Below are positions 1 to 10,468 of a DNA stretch of 64,000 bases, in pieces (position 1 is the first letter of the stretch; the number at the start of each line of letters is the position of its first letter). The stretch covers positions 558,986-622,985 of the forward strand of contig NZ_JARHUI010000001.1 of assembly GCF_029222925.1 (NCBI RefSeq). The letters run 5' to 3'. The DNA is from Algoriphagus sp. CAU 1675. GTDB taxonomy: Bacteria; Bacteroidota; Bacteroidia; Cytophagales; Cyclobacteriaceae. Under the pieces are notes generated by a model that was given only the letters and a program-made list of their open reading frames with translations, was not told where the DNA came from and ran no database searches. The position numbers were made by a program, and so were the translations under genes.

Positions 1-1087
1 ATGCATATTTAACAGTCAGGGATTCCTTGGCTTGAGCTTTGTCTTTTTTTACTGCTTCCTGAACCTCTCCAAAATGATCTGCTATGGTCCAAATTGCCTG
101 CTCCAAGAAGATATAGGTTCCCAGGACTCTTTGCTTAAATGGCTTTAAGGAATGGTTTTCGATCAAAATCGAGGGTAAATGCCGGATATCCCCATAGGTG
201 TGTGAGAATCTAGGGCTAAAAGAAAAAGCAACATTGCCTTCTGAAAAATCCTCATTGTTGGCTGCAAAGAGCAAAGGACCGGGGATATGGCCCCAGTCTT
301 TCAAAGCCTGATCAACTTCCGGCTGGAAAATTTGAGAAAGGAATTCGCTGATCGCCGGGGAATAGCCTCCGGTTTTTACATATCCGTAGGTCACATCATA
401 TTGGTAATCGGCCCCGTCAGTCACATGCACATCCACGTACAAATCCGGGTCGTAGGCATTGATGACTTCGATGACCGCTTTTGCTCCGGCAGTTTCTATT
501 TTCGTAAAATCCCGGTTGAGATTCAGGTTTCGAGCGTTGGTTCTCCATCCCATAATTTTTGGCCCACGCTGGTTGACACGGCTAAACTCACTGGCCCGCT
601 CATGTCCGTCTACATTGAGTATAGGAATGAACAATAGATTGGCTTCATTGAGCAATTCCCGCTTTCCCCCGAAAGCAATATCACGAAGCAGCATCATGCC
701 GGCGTCTTTTCCATCGATCTCACCGGCGTGAATTCCTCCGTGGAATAAAATCAGCGGCTTAGGAGATTGTGCCAACTCGGCGGCGGTGAAGTCCTGGTCT
801 GCCGATGCAATAATCATCTGAATAGCCCGGCCCTGTTCACTTTTTCCGATCTGATTCATGGCAAAAACCGGAGTGGCTTCCACTAGTTTTTCACACCAGG
901 CCATCGTTTCATCATAGTCTGGCGACTCAGTTAAGTCGCTCAATTCCCCGGGAGTAATCCAGGGATTGGATGGGTCTGCAATGAGACTTTCGGATTTGCC
1001 ATTCCAAGGAAGCAATGGAGGAAGAACTGCCTGTGCGGAGGCCTTGGCGGATGCCAAAAGAAAAAGAAAAAGAAGCCGGATTTTCAT
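1..1087 (-). CDS. M14 family zinc carboxypeptidase, exported (3' end cut by window)
   Basis: The reading frame is open from the ATG at 1085-1087 to the left edge of the window, giving 362 residues with no stop, so the C-terminus is missing. The N-terminus is a short basic start plus a hydrophobic stretch ending ASAQ, a typical SPI signal peptide. The zinc site is visible: HAGE at residues 120-123 gives the HxxE ligand pair, and DVHV with His221 gives the third ligand. An NLNRD motif between them fits the substrate-binding region. The family removes C-terminal residues from peptides, here presumably in the periplasm or outside the cell. The gene lies just downstream of the glgP-like gene but is separated from it by a strong terminator, so it probably has its own promoter in the short gap. 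Exact peptidase subfamily is not determined. Confidence 0.88.
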   Translation of the reverse strand, partial: MKIRLLFLFLLASAKASAQAVLPPLLPWNGKSESLIADPSNPWITPGELSDLTESPDYDETMAWCEKLVEATPVFAMNQIGKSEQGRAIQMIIASADQDFTAAELAQSPKPLILFHGGIHAGEIDGKDAGMMLLRDIAFGGKRELLNEANLLFIPILNVDGHERASEFSRVNQRGPKIMGWRTNARNLNLNRDFTKIETAGAKAVIEVINAYDPDLYVDVHVTDGADYQYDVTYGYVKTGGYSPAISEFLSQIFQPEVDQALKDWGHIPGPLLFAANNEDFSEGNVAFSFSPRFSHTYGDIRHLPSILIENHSLKPFKQRVLGTYIFLEQAIWTIADHFGEVQEAVKKDKAQAKESLTVKYA

Positions 1088-1112
1088 ACAATTGGGATTT
1101 AACGGAAAAATA

Positions 1113-1145
1113 AAAGCTCAGATCGGATTTTCCGACCTGAGCTTT
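1113..1145 (-). terminator. Rho-independent terminator after the glucan phosphorylase
   Basis: A 14-bp stem (1113-1126 with 1132-1145, one mismatch) closes a 5-nt loop. On the minus strand it is followed by a T-rich stretch. It sits 60 nt beyond the phosphorylase stop and just upstream of the M14 peptidase start. Confidence 0.85.
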
Positions 1146-1207
1146 TTGATTTATGTGATTTTGTTCCTCTGGGGAAGGTTTCATTCTATTGAAGAAGACT
1201 CCATGGC

Positions 1208-2869
1208 TCAATTTGAATTGTACATGAGCTCGTAATATTCCTTGGCCATTCTGTTGCTTTCAAAGTGGGCTTTTACGTCGCGCATGCCTTTTTGAACCAA
1301 TTTTCTCCAAGCCTCCTCATTGGAATAGTACAAGGGCAAAATTTCATTTTCCAAGACTTCGAATAGTTTATTCATGTCATAATTGTCTTGCTCTTGAATA
1401 TTCATGGCAGAATAATTGGCGGGAGGGACGATAAAACTGTTTACGTCACGATCTGCGAATTCGCAGATCCAACCGTCAAAAGTCGAGAAATTGACACCTC
1501 CATTCATCGCTGCGGTCATCCCCGAAGTTCCTGACGCTTCTCTAGGAACTCTGGGATTATTGAGCCAAATATCCGAAGCTTGCTTCAATCGCTTGCTTAG
1601 TGTGAGTTCATAGCCCACGCAAACCGCCACATTGGGATAGTTTTTACTGAGGTGGACCAGGTGATTGAATACGGAAATAGCGCCATAATCCATGGGGTAG
1701 GGTTTTCCAGCCCAGATGATCTGCACAGGACGTTTGGTATTCTTCATCAGCTCATCAAATCGCTTCAGATCTTGTGTGATAAGATCAGCCCTTTTGTAGG
1801 TGGCAAACCTTCTTGCCCAGACTATGGTCAGTATATCTGGATCGAAGAGTTTGCCTGTCTGGTCTGCCACAATCTCAAAAGCACGTTTTTTGAGATACCT
1901 CTTGCGATCCTTGAATCTTTCTACATCCTCTTCTTCCAAGGATCGATACAGTTGTTTGTCCGCCCAATATTTGAAATTTTGGGCGTTGGTGATGTGTGTG
2001 ATCTCAGGAATATCCGAGTATTTACTCCACATATCCCTACTTACCTGCCCGTGGAGTTTGGATACTCCATTGGCTTTTCGAGCGAATCTCAGAGCTGCCA
2101 AACTGTGATTGAATACATCCCCTTCCATTCCGGTAAGCTGTCGTACTTCATCCATGCTAAAGCCGTTGAAAAAGCTCATTTTATTGAGCAGAGACATATC
2201 GTGTTTTTCGTTTCCGGCCTCTTCTGGCGTATGGGTTGTGAAAACCAGCCTTTTCTTTACTTCTTCCTTGCTTCCGAATTTTTTCATTAGGTGGAATACC
2301 GAACTCACTGCATGGGCCTCATTGAGGTGGTATACATCCGGATTGAAATTCAATTCATCCAAAAGCTTGGCCCCTCCGATTCCCAGTAGGAGGCACTGGG
2401 CTACCTTGGCGGCAGTATCAGAGTCATAGAGTTTGTGGGTAATGGTCTGACTCAGGTAATCGTTTTCAGGTAAGTCGGTACTCAATAAAAAAAGTGGAGC
2501 CGAGTTGAAGGTTTCTGGCGCCAAGTACCAAGCTTTTACCCAAACAGGGTTGTCATGGACGATAATTTGGTATTTGATCCCTGTATCCTGTAGGAAGCTG
2601 TAGGTCTTTTCGTACCACTCTGGCTTGAGGGTTTGATCTTGGTTTCGGCTTTGATCATAATATCCGTACTTCCATAATATACCTATCCCGATAAGATTTT
2701 GGCGGAGTTCGTATGCACTTCTCAAGTGGGAACCAGAGAGGAATCCCAGTCCCCCCGAATAAATTTTCAAAGGTTGGTGTATGGCAAACTCCATAGAGAA
2801 GTATGCTACGCGTTTGGAGTATTCTGGAGCAGTCTCGTATGGGACGCAGAAGTTTCTAAAATCAATCAT
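1208..2869 (-). CDS. Alpha-glucan phosphorylase, short GT35 form, lacking the PLP lysine
   Basis: The 553-aa protein belongs to the short glycogen/alpha-glucan phosphorylase group (GT35). The N-terminus has the YFSMEFAIHQPLKIYSGGLG signature with a glycine-rich loop. A TTHTPEEAGNEKHDM segment and a C-terminal glucan-site block starting EASGTSGM follow. Family members phosphorolyse alpha-1,4-glucans to glucose-1-phosphate in the cytosol using pyridoxal phosphate bound to a lysine. In this block the lysine expected directly after EASGTSGM is Thr452; the codon reads ACC on the minus strand. So either the cofactor is not held in the usual Schiff base or the enzyme has another activity. Start is an ATG with no alternative nearby. 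No glycogen synthase or branching enzyme gene is adjacent. Confidence 0.85.
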   Translation of the reverse strand: MIDFRNFCVPYETAPEYSKRVAYFSMEFAIHQPLKIYSGGLGFLSGSHLRSAYELRQNLIGIGILWKYGYYDQSRNQDQTLKPEWYEKTYSFLQDTGIKYQIIVHDNPVWVKAWYLAPETFNSAPLFLLSTDLPENDYLSQTITHKLYDSDTAAKVAQCLLLGIGGAKLLDELNFNPDVYHLNEAHAVSSVFHLMKKFGSKEEVKKRLVFTTHTPEEAGNEKHDMSLLNKMSFFNGFSMDEVRQLTGMEGDVFNHSLAALRFARKANGVSKLHGQVSRDMWSKYSDIPEITHITNAQNFKYWADKQLYRSLEEEDVERFKDRKRYLKKRAFEIVADQTGKLFDPDILTIVWARRFATYKRADLITQDLKRFDELMKNTKRPVQIIWAGKPYPMDYGAISVFNHLVHLSKNYPNVAVCVGYELTLSKRLKQASDIWLNNPRVPREASGTSGMTAAMNGGVNFSTFDGWICEFADRDVNSFIVPPANYSAMNIQEQDNYDMNKLFEVLENEILPLYYSNEEAWRKLVQKGMRDVKAHFESNRMAKEYYELMYNSN

Positions 2870-2935
2870 ATTTCTGGTTTGAAGGACGCCAATTTATAGC
2901 AAAAGCGTTCCCCATCACAAAGAGTAGAAGAAAAA

Positions 2936-2962
2936 AACCGGTTGTTTTTTATGCAACCGGTT
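2936..2962 (-). terminator. Rho-independent terminator after the carboxylesterase
   Basis: Perfect 9-bp stem AACCGGTTG/CAACCGGTT with a 9-nt loop, followed on the minus strand by a run of seven T. It lies 8 nt beyond the esterase stop codon. Confidence 0.9.
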
Positions 2963-2970
2963 GAAATTGA

Positions 2971-4629
2971 TTAAGATGGCAATGCTGCTAGCCCATTTTG
3001 GTCAGGTTTGTTTTTTACTTCACAATTATCGTTCAAAACCATCGTAGCTCCTTGGTCGGAATTGTACACCGGCCAAGAGGGAAGACTACCTTCATTTGGG
3101 TTCCCTGTCCGCATGAACGCCAATAGGGAAGAGGACATCTTTTCAGAAAGAGCCCTAGGTCGGCTACCTCCCCCCGTGTGGGTGTACATGCGGTCTGTAT
3201 TGTCAAACCAGAAGCAAATGTCTATGCAGTGAAATGCCTTCATTCGCCCGTCATACAGGTTTGGTTCCCAACCGAACCAAGCCAGATAAACCGGTGCATC
3301 TTGCTGTGATTTTGCATTGGCCGTACGGATAGCTCCCTGTCGGTTGGAGAGGATCATAGCCCAGATATCCGCAGGAGATTCATTTGGAAAATCTTTTCTA
3401 TAGGCATCTACAATTGCTTGGGATTGATCTCCGAACCTTCCCTTGATTTGCTCTACTACCCCATCGAAGTCGATTTTTTCCAACTCGGCATTGGTTCGGG
3501 TCGGATTCCATTCGTGGAAAGTAGTACATACCATCAATGGCATTTCCTCGGCATGGGTAGAGGTTTCTGAAAAAAACTCGCCTTTGGGAATATGAATTCC
3601 ATCGGCAACTGGTCCAAAACCACCCCGGAATCCGGGCTGAGGAAATTCTTTTCTCATTCGGTCCAGAGCTTTGTTGGCTACATCCAGATATTCCCTCCAT
3701 GGCATTTCGTGGAGTTTGTCCAAACTATCGGGAGTCAATCCAGCAGCTTCCATGACGTATTTTCCCAAAGTTCGGCTGTAATCCTGGTCATTGGCTGTCA
3801 GCATGCTGCCGCTGAGGGCCACTCCTTTATGAACCAATCCTTTGGAGGCTGGCATGGCCATGGAGCAGGTTACTTTGGCACCTCCTCCGGATTGACCCAT
3901 AATGGTGACATTGTTCGGATCTCCTCCAAAATTGGCAATGTTGTCCCTTACCCATTGGAGGGAAGCAATGATGTCCAACATGCCTACATTTCCGGAATCC
4001 TTGTATTTTTCGCCTCCTACTCCAGAAAGGTCTGTAAATCCTATTGGTCCCAATCTATGATTGATGGACACAAATACCACATCGCCTTTTTTGGAGAAAT
4101 TCTCCCCATGGTACCCATCTTGCTCGATTCCGTTCCCGTTGGTGAAACCCCCTCCGTGAAGCCAGACCATCACCGGGCGTTTTTTGCCATTGGCAATAGC
4201 GGGAGTCCAAACGTTGAGTTTTAAGCAGTCCTCACTGACATCATCATAATTCCAGTGGTCAGCAAAGGAATAATGGACATTGGCGTAGCGGTTGTCCATG
4301 ATTTGGGGTGCGGTATTTCCCCACCAAAGGGTAGGTTTGACGTCGGTCCAGGGCTCTGGTTTTTTTGGAGCCATGAACCTGTTTTTACCTGAAGTGTCTG
4401 CTCCATAGGGAACTCCCAAAAATGTATAGACACCATTTAGGATATAGCCTCTTATTTTCCCAAAACTTGTTTCGGCTATGGCAATATCATCTCCGATTTG
4501 GAGAAACTGATCCTGTGGAGCCTGATTGGAGTCTGTTGGATTAGTGCTAGCATGGGAGGCAAAAGGAACTGTGGCCGCTAGGGTGCCTACCCCAACTTTT
4601 TTGAAAAAATCTCTTCTGTTTGTTTTCAT
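2971..4629 (-). CDS. Type-B carboxylesterase, Tat-exported
   Basis: The 552-aa protein is a carboxylesterase/lipase family (PF00135-type) alpha/beta hydrolase. The N-terminus has a twin-arginine motif NRRDFFKK followed by a hydrophobic stretch and a probable cleavage near SHAS, so export is probably by the Tat route. The nucleophile is Ser247 in GQSGGG. His467 in FHCID is the likely catalytic histidine, and an HGGGF oxyanion-hole motif lies near residue 159. Length is normal for the family, and the ATG at 4627-4629 is supported by the complete signal peptide. The substrate cannot be told from sequence. The gene is bounded on both sides by terminators, so it is probably transcribed alone. Confidence 0.9.
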   Translation of the reverse strand: MKTNRRDFFKKVGVGTLAATVPFASHASTNPTDSNQAPQDQFLQIGDDIAIAETSFGKIRGYILNGVYTFLGVPYGADTSGKNRFMAPKKPEPWTDVKPTLWWGNTAPQIMDNRYANVHYSFADHWNYDDVSEDCLKLNVWTPAIANGKKRPVMVWLHGGGFTNGNGIEQDGYHGENFSKKGDVVFVSINHRLGPIGFTDLSGVGGEKYKDSGNVGMLDIIASLQWVRDNIANFGGDPNNVTIMGQSGGGAKVTCSMAMPASKGLVHKGVALSGSMLTANDQDYSRTLGKYVMEAAGLTPDSLDKLHEMPWREYLDVANKALDRMRKEFPQPGFRGGFGPVADGIHIPKGEFFSETSTHAEEMPLMVCTTFHEWNPTRTNAELEKIDFDGVVEQIKGRFGDQSQAIVDAYRKDFPNESPADIWAMILSNRQGAIRTANAKSQQDAPVYLAWFGWEPNLYDGRMKAFHCIDICFWFDNTDRMYTHTGGGSRPRALSEKMSSSLLAFMRTGNPNEGSLPSWPVYNSDQGATMVLNDNCEVKNKPDQNGLAALPS

Positions 4630-4733
4630 GGAGGTCTTGGTTTAAAGGGTTATTGTTTCATTAGGAAAAAATAGAAAAAGAAATTGAAAATCAAGCGGAT
4701 AATTTGACCGATGGTGTTTTGCAAGGCAAAAAA

Positions 4734-4764
4734 ATAGCCGGCTACCCGATGGGAAGCCGGCTAT
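4734..4764 (-). terminator. Rho-independent terminator after the 843-aa M14 peptidase
   Basis: Perfect 10-bp stem ATAGCCGGCT/AGCCGGCTAT with an 11-nt loop. On the minus strand it is followed by a long T run. It lies 22 nt beyond the peptidase stop. Confidence 0.9.
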
Positions 4765-4786
4765 GGCAATTTTTCAATGCCTTGAT

Positions 4787-7318
4787 TTATTGTCCAACCA
4801 TAAATATGGCATTGCTCAAGACCAGTTTTCCGGATTCCCAGAAACCTCTGAAAATCGGGTTGTCTACAAAATAGACCATATGGCCACGTCCCTGTCTTTC
4901 AGAGCCGATTGCCATGGATTCACCCATTTTAGACTTGATTTTATAGCCGATGTATCCGGTTCTATAGGAATCATTGGAAAGGATTTTTCCTGCATTTACT
5001 CCATTGGTCAGGTATGCGAACTTACTGGAGTTGTTTTTCAGCGTGAAGAATTTTCCTTCGGTTCCATAGCCCAATGGATGGGTTTCATCCATTTCCACCT
5101 CATAAATGGCTCCGGCCGCTCCACCTGCAATTGCTAGTCGCTCTCCTTCCTGATAAGGGGCCAGACGCTCCATTTTTGCCAAGGCTTCTGCAGCTTTTTC
5201 AGCTTCTTTTTTCTCCTCTTCCGTGTCATAGGTTTTCAGGGCAAAGCCTTCCTGGTTGGCAAAGAAATTCAAAGCCCCGTCTATGGCAATCAGTTTTCCT
5301 CCAGCTTTGACCCAAGCGATTACTTTTTCCTGTGCTGCTTTGCTGAGGCTGCCACCTCGGGTTGAAGGCAGGATCAATACATCGTACTTGCTTAGATCAT
5401 AGCGGCCCAGATTTTCCATTTCCAGGTTGGAAAGCGGGTAGTTTAGATCTGTTTCAAAGAAATGCCAGATTTCTCCATAGTTTAGGGAGGAGGTTCCATC
5501 ACCTCCGACCAGTGCAACCCTCGGTGCCTGGATAATTCGGATATTTGGAGAGCCAAAGTCTTTTCCTTCCTCCATGTACCCGGTTTGGGTTGTCTCCAGG
5601 GTTATGCCAAATTTATTGGCTGCCTCAGTCACCTTTTTGTCAAAGTCAGCTACGTATTCATTACCTCCCTTGGTGATCAGCAAGGTTCCAGCCGGGAAGC
5701 TTTTTCCTTCGGTCTTGAAAGGAAATTCAGGGTATTTCACGCGGATTCCCTGATTAAGAAGTGAGGCCAAGAAGGCAGCATCTCTTGTTCCGTTCCATCT
5801 TGCTATGTAGGCAACAGGGGTTTTTCCAGCTACATTTTCAGTAAATGCCGGTTTTTCATAAGAAGATGCCGGATCCAATCTGCTTTCAAGGGCATAGGCT
5901 TTCAAATTGTAGGCATAGGGAAGTGCCCAACTGGTGATATCATAAGTAATGCTGTCATTCAGCTGTGGGTTGGGCTCAAAAAACACCTGTGCCAAAACGG
6001 ACTTAGGCTGATAGGCAGAGATCACAATATCTTGATTGCTTGTAGCGAAGGAGGCGGCTTTTCCACTTTGGTACTCATAGCCTTTTAGACCGGATTTGTT
6101 TCCAGCCGTTCCATAGCGAATGCCGTTTTTGTCCAATAGTTCCAAAAGTTTGGCTACCTGAGCAGGATTGCTGTCTCCTTTGATGACGAAGCTCTTGTAC
6201 TTTCCCTTGGGGTTGGATGCGTTTTCTTTGTAAAATTTTGCGTATTCCTCCAGTAGCTTGTCAGCATTTTGACTGGTCACTTCTGCTGCGGACATGGCTG
6301 CGGTGTAATGACCCTCGATGCGGTAGCTCAGGGTAACCGTATCACCCACAGCGTTGAATCCACCTCGGCCGGCCTGACCGCCACCACCTTGCTCTATGGT
6401 CATCCCAATAGCTCCGTTGTACATGGGATAGGTGTCTCCGTAAGATGGATAAAGCAGGTCGAAACGCTCTTTGGTGAAGTAGAAGCGACCCATTTCGTCA
6501 AAATACTTCGCCGTGTTTTTACCGAAAATATCCTGGAATTCATGCTGCCACACAGTCAATTGCTCATGCAAAGGCTCGGCTGCAGGAGCCATGTAGAAGG
6601 GATTGTTGATGCCCTGCTCATGGAAATCCAGATGCAGTTGAGGCATCCATTGCTGATAGATTTTCAGGCGTTGCTGGGATTCGACCTGTACCTGCCATGC
6701 CCAGTCTCTGTTGAGGTCAAAGAGATAGTGGTTCGCTCTTCCTCCTGGCCAAGGCTCATTGTGCTCCATGGACTGTAGATCCGGCTGCAGGGTAGTGTTC
6801 ATCTTCTGGTTGTACCACATGGCATAGCGGTCACGGCCATCAGGGTTGATGGCAGGGTCCATGATGATGACCTGGTTTTTGAGCCATTCCTGGGATTTGG
6901 AATTGCTCGGATCGGCAAGGGTATGGAAAGCAGAGATGGCGGCTTCCATGCCTACGGATTCATTTCCGTGCACATTGAAAGACATCCAGTTGATAGGAAT
7001 AGCGGTGGAAGGGGTGCCTTCCATCAGTCCGGCTCTTTTGAGGTTGTCGGTACGGATTTGTTCCAGATTTGCCATGTTTTCCGCACTGGAAAGAATAGCA
7101 ATAATCAGGGGGCGCTTTTCATTGGTCTCCCCGTATTGGATGAGTTTTACATTTGGGTTTTGGGCAGCTACATGCTCAAAGTAATCCAACATTCTATGGT
7201 GAGGGGTAAAGCGGTCACCGGGTTTGTAACCGAGAAACTGCTCCGGAGTCTGGATCTGTGCCTTGGCAAAGCCAATAAAGGCCAGAAGAATCAGGGTAAA
7301 GAGTAGGGATTTTTTCAT
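4787..7318 (-). CDS. Large M14 family zinc carboxypeptidase, exported
   Basis: The 843-aa protein starts with an SPI signal peptide (cleavage near AKAQ, residue 20). The M14 catalytic domain covers about residues 35-350: HGNE at 117-120 supplies the first two zinc ligands, His233 in DFHEQG the third, and NRDW at 203-206 the substrate-binding arginine. Glu in MTIEQGGGG (about residue 310) is the likely general base. The remaining half resembles a glutamine-amidotransferase-like alpha/beta domain (YDVLILPSTRGGSLS around 655-670), an arrangement common in large Bacteroidota M14 proteins. It presumably trims peptides outside the cell, matching the neighbouring peptidases. The gene stands alone between a terminator and the uvrA 3' end. 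Confidence 0.9.
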   Translation of the reverse strand: MKKSLLFTLILLAFIGFAKAQIQTPEQFLGYKPGDRFTPHHRMLDYFEHVAAQNPNVKLIQYGETNEKRPLIIAILSSAENMANLEQIRTDNLKRAGLMEGTPSTAIPINWMSFNVHGNESVGMEAAISAFHTLADPSNSKSQEWLKNQVIIMDPAINPDGRDRYAMWYNQKMNTTLQPDLQSMEHNEPWPGGRANHYLFDLNRDWAWQVQVESQQRLKIYQQWMPQLHLDFHEQGINNPFYMAPAAEPLHEQLTVWQHEFQDIFGKNTAKYFDEMGRFYFTKERFDLLYPSYGDTYPMYNGAIGMTIEQGGGGQAGRGGFNAVGDTVTLSYRIEGHYTAAMSAAEVTSQNADKLLEEYAKFYKENASNPKGKYKSFVIKGDSNPAQVAKLLELLDKNGIRYGTAGNKSGLKGYEYQSGKAASFATSNQDIVISAYQPKSVLAQVFFEPNPQLNDSITYDITSWALPYAYNLKAYALESRLDPASSYEKPAFTENVAGKTPVAYIARWNGTRDAAFLASLLNQGIRVKYPEFPFKTEGKSFPAGTLLITKGGNEYVADFDKKVTEAANKFGITLETTQTGYMEEGKDFGSPNIRIIQAPRVALVGGDGTSSLNYGEIWHFFETDLNYPLSNLEMENLGRYDLSKYDVLILPSTRGGSLSKAAQEKVIAWVKAGGKLIAIDGALNFFANQEGFALKTYDTEEEKKEAEKAAEALAKMERLAPYQEGERLAIAGGAAGAIYEVEMDETHPLGYGTEGKFFTLKNNSSKFAYLTNGVNAGKILSNDSYRTGYIGYKIKSKMGESMAIGSERQGRGHMVYFVDNPIFRGFWESGKLVLSNAIFMVGQ

Positions 7319-7454
7319 ACAGGAAAATTTCTTTGAAAGCCGAATTTAGAATTAAATACCTGCACCCAAAAACCGAAGATGGAAAAGAGGTATTTCAGTC
7401 GGACTGGTGATTTTCCTTCTGATTCGTAAAAAATATTGGATTGCCTCGACTTTA

Positions 7455-7481
7455 AGGGAGAGGTTAAATGAAACTCTCCCT
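7455..7481 (-). terminator. Hairpin overlapping the uvrA stop codon
   Basis: Perfect 8-bp stem AGGGAGAG/CTCTCCCT with an 11-nt loop containing the uvrA stop codon (7464-7466). The stretch after it on the minus strand has few T residues, so it may be a weak terminator or an mRNA 3'-end stabiliser. Confidence 0.4.
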
Positions 7482-10280
7482 CAAATACTTCGCAGTATAA
7501 TTCCCTTCTTCTTTTGCCAAATCCTCTGGGGTTCCGGCAAATGTCAAATGTCCTCCTTTATTTCCTCCTTCAGGACCCAAGTCAATTACCCAATCGGCAG
7601 ATTTGATTACCTCGGTGTTGTGCTCGATGATGATCACGGAGTGACCCTGGTCAATCAGGGCATTGATGCTTTGAAGCAACTTGCTGATATCATGGAAGTG
7701 TAGCCCCGTAGTTGGTTCGTCGAAAATAAAGAGGATATGATCCCCTGATTTTGTGCCGCCTTTTCCCAGAAAAGAAGCCAGTTTCACCCGCTGGGCTTCC
7801 CCTCCTGAAAGAGTGTTGGAGCTTTGTCCCATGCCGATATAGCCCAAACCTACCTCTTGCAAGGGCAAGAGACGGTTGATGATTTGGGTTTTTCCCTTAA
7901 AGAATTCCAATGCTTCATCGATGGTCATATGGAGGACATCAGAGATGTCTTTGTCCTTGTATTTGACATCCAGGATCTCATTCTTGAATCGCTTGCCTTT
8001 GCAGGATTCACAGGTCAGGTGGATATCTGCCATAAACTGCATTTCCACAGTAATGGTCCCTTCCCCTTGGCAGGCTTCGCAGCGTCCACCATCCACATTG
8101 AAGGAGAAAAAGGCAGGCTTGTAGCCCCGTTGTTTGGAAAGCGTTTGTTCGGAGTAAAGAGTTCGGATGGCATCATAGGCCTTGACATAGGTCACCGGAT
8201 TGGAGCGGGAGGATTTACCGATTGGATTTTGATCCACAAATTCCACCTGCGTAATGCGCTTGTAATCCCCTTCGAGCTTTTCGTATTTGCCGCTTTCATC
8301 GATTACCGTTCCCAGCATTTTGCCTAGGGCAGGGTAAAGGACTTTCTTGATCAGTGTGGATTTGCCAGATCCTGAGACACCAGTGACCACAGTCAGTGTA
8401 TTCAAAGGGAACTGTACCGTAAGATTTTTCAGATTGTTTTCCTTTGCACCTTTGACGATGATGGAATCCTTCCATTTGCGGTTGCCTTCCTTGTTGAAAA
8501 TCTTTTCCTCTCCCCTCAGATACCTTGCTGTATGGGTTTGGGCACTGGTGATCAGTTCCTCTATACTACCCTGGAAGAGCAATTCCCCTCCATGTACCCC
8601 GGCATCCGGTCCAATATCAATGATCTGGTCGGAGGCTTTCATCACTTTTTCCTCATGCTCTACCACAATCACGGTATTTCCCAAATCCCGGAGGGATTTC
8701 AAAACCCCAACCAATCGATCCGTATCCCGTGGATGAAGGCCTATGCTGGGCTCATCCAGAATATACATGGACCCCACCAAAGCCGAACCTAATGAAGTTG
8801 CCAGTTTGATGCGCTGATATTCCCCACCGGAAAGGGTGGAGGTGAGTCGGTTTAAAGTCAAATAACCCAAACCCACCTGATCCATAAATTCCAATCGGCT
8901 GCTGATTTCTTTGAGCAAACGGTTGGCAACTTTGGCCTCGTGTTCCGCAAGTTTCAGCTGTGAGAAAAATGCCAAAGCCTCATCGATTGGCATCAGTACC
9001 AAATCGGTGATGGACTTCCCGTTGATTTTGACATAGGAGGCATCTTTTCTAAGACGGGTTCCCCTACACTCAGGACAGGTCGTTCTCCCTCTGAAACGGG
9101 AAAGCATCACTCGGTACTGGATTTTGTGGGTTTTGGTTTCCAGTTCCTTGAAAAAGGCATCCAAACCTTTGAAATACTTGTTTCCGGTCCAGAGCAGTTC
9201 CTGCTCCTTTTCGCTCAGGTCTTCATAGGCCCTGTGAATCGGGAAGTCAAACTCAATTCCTTTTTTCAACAAAGGATCCAACCAAGATCTGGAGGATTCT
9301 CCCCTCCAAGGAGCAATTGCTCCTTCGTAAACGGAAAGCTCTTTGTTGGGAATCACGAGGTCCGGATCTATTCCCAAAACATTTCCAAAACCTTCGCAGC
9401 GCTTACAGGCTCCGTAGGGATTGTTGAAGGAGAAAAAGTTCACTGATGGAAGTTCGAAGCTCATGCCATCCAACTCGAATCGATCCGAAAACTCCCGGGT
9501 TTCCTTTTCTGGAACAGTGATTTTGCAATCTCCATGGCCTTCGAAAAGTGCGGTTTGGACCGAATCTGCAATGCGGAATTGATTGTCCTCATCGTCCTTA
9601 CGAACCGAAACGCGGTCAATGAGGACTTCATACTTGCCTTTGGGTATTTTCTTTTCGGAGAGTAAGTCTTCAACAAAATAAGCTTCCCCATCAATCAAAA
9701 TTCGGGTATATCCTTTTTGAAGCAGGATTTCCAGTTCCTGCTCAACTTTTCTTCCCCGAGCGACTTGAAGTGGGCAGGAGATCATGACCTTTTCTCCTTC
9801 TTCCAAAGAAAGGATGTAGTCCACAATGTCAGAGACCGTATGGTGTTTTACCTCCTTGCCGGAAATGGGGGAATAGGTTTTCCCGATTCGTGCAAAAAGA
9901 AGTTTCAAGTAATCGTAAATCTCGGTGGTAGTACCCACAGTCGAACGTGGGTTTTTGGTGCTGACTTTTTGCTGAATGGCGATCGCCGGAGCCACTCCCT
10001 TGATGTACTCTACATCTGGTTTTTCCATTCTTCCCAAAAACTGACGGGCATAGGAACTCAAACTCTCCACATACATGCGCTGTCCCTCTGCAAAAAGCGT
10101 GTCGAAGGCCAAAGAGGATTTTCCGGAGCCGGAAAGCCCCGTGACCACCACAAATTTATTTCTGGGGATGGCTACGCTCAGGTTTTTGAGATTGTTGACC
10201 CGGGCGTTTTTGATGATGATGTATTCCTTAGGGTCGAGAGAATCGAGATCTGTTTTTGCAGAAAGGGTGCTCAAAGTCAT
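7464..10280 (-). CDS. uvrA: UvrA, excinuclease ABC subunit A
   Basis: The DNA-damage recognition ATPase of nucleotide excision repair, 938 aa from the ATG at 10278-10280. An in-frame TTG nine bases upstream is possible but less likely. It has two ABC modules: Walker [10 protein letters not shown] near the N-terminus and GVSGSGKST in the second half. ABC signatures are LSGGEYQR and LSGGEAQR. The cysteine pairs of the UvrA zinc fingers are present ([28 protein letters not shown]). Length and domain order are those of the family. It acts with UvrB and UvrC, which are not in this window. The gene stands alone, divergent from pnuC. Confidence 0.98.
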   Translation of the reverse strand: MTLSTLSAKTDLDSLDPKEYIIIKNARVNNLKNLSVAIPRNKFVVVTGLSGSGKSSLAFDTLFAEGQRMYVESLSSYARQFLGRMEKPDVEYIKGVAPAIAIQQKVSTKNPRSTVGTTTEIYDYLKLLFARIGKTYSPISGKEVKHHTVSDIVDYILSLEEGEKVMISCPLQVARGRKVEQELEILLQKGYTRILIDGEAYFVEDLLSEKKIPKGKYEVLIDRVSVRKDDEDNQFRIADSVQTALFEGHGDCKITVPEKETREFSDRFELDGMSFELPSVNFFSFNNPYGACKRCEGFGNVLGIDPDLVIPNKELSVYEGAIAPWRGESSRSWLDPLLKKGIEFDFPIHRAYEDLSEKEQELLWTGNKYFKGLDAFFKELETKTHKIQYRVMLSRFRGRTTCPECRGTRLRKDASYVKINGKSITDLVLMPIDEALAFFSQLKLAEHEAKVANRLLKEISSRLEFMDQVGLGYLTLNRLTSTLSGGEYQRIKLATSLGSALVGSMYILDEPSIGLHPRDTDRLVGVLKSLRDLGNTVIVVEHEEKVMKASDQIIDIGPDAGVHGGELLFQGSIEELITSAQTHTARYLRGEEKIFNKEGNRKWKDSIIVKGAKENNLKNLTVQFPLNTLTVVTGVSGSGKSTLIKKVLYPALGKMLGTVIDESGKYEKLEGDYKRITQVEFVDQNPIGKSSRSNPVTYVKAYDAIRTLYSEQTLSKQRGYKPAFFSFNVDGGRCEACQGEGTITVEMQFMADIHLTCESCKGKRFKNEILDVKYKDKDISDVLHMTIDEALEFFKGKTQIINRLLPLQEVGLGYIGMGQSSNTLSGGEAQRVKLASFLGKGGTKSGDHILFIFDEPTTGLHFHDISKLLQSINALIDQGHSVIIIEHNTEVIKSADWVIDLGPEGGNKGGHLTFAGTPEDLAKEEGNYTAKYLRESFI

Positions 10281-10468
10281 AGCCGGCAATTTACAAATGA
10301 AACAGGGGAAGTCCTCGAAAAGTTAGAGACGAAGTTGGAAATGTTCGCAGGATATTGGTCATGAAAGATCAGGGTTTTCTGATTAGAGGATGGTTTTAGC
10401 AGTTTGATTAGCCTTATAAGACTAACCCGCTTGAAGACAAAGACAACAAATTTCCTTTTCTTCGCAGT

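Noticed and set aside
1652..2290. A 212-aa open frame on the plus strand
   Set aside because: It is antisense to the glucan phosphorylase and lacks recognisable motifs.
10290..10468. Possible TPP riboswitch ahead of pnuC (which would make it a thiamine transporter)
   Set aside because: I could not find the conserved TPP riboswitch core, and the coupled NadR-type kinase fits nicotinamide riboside salvage better.
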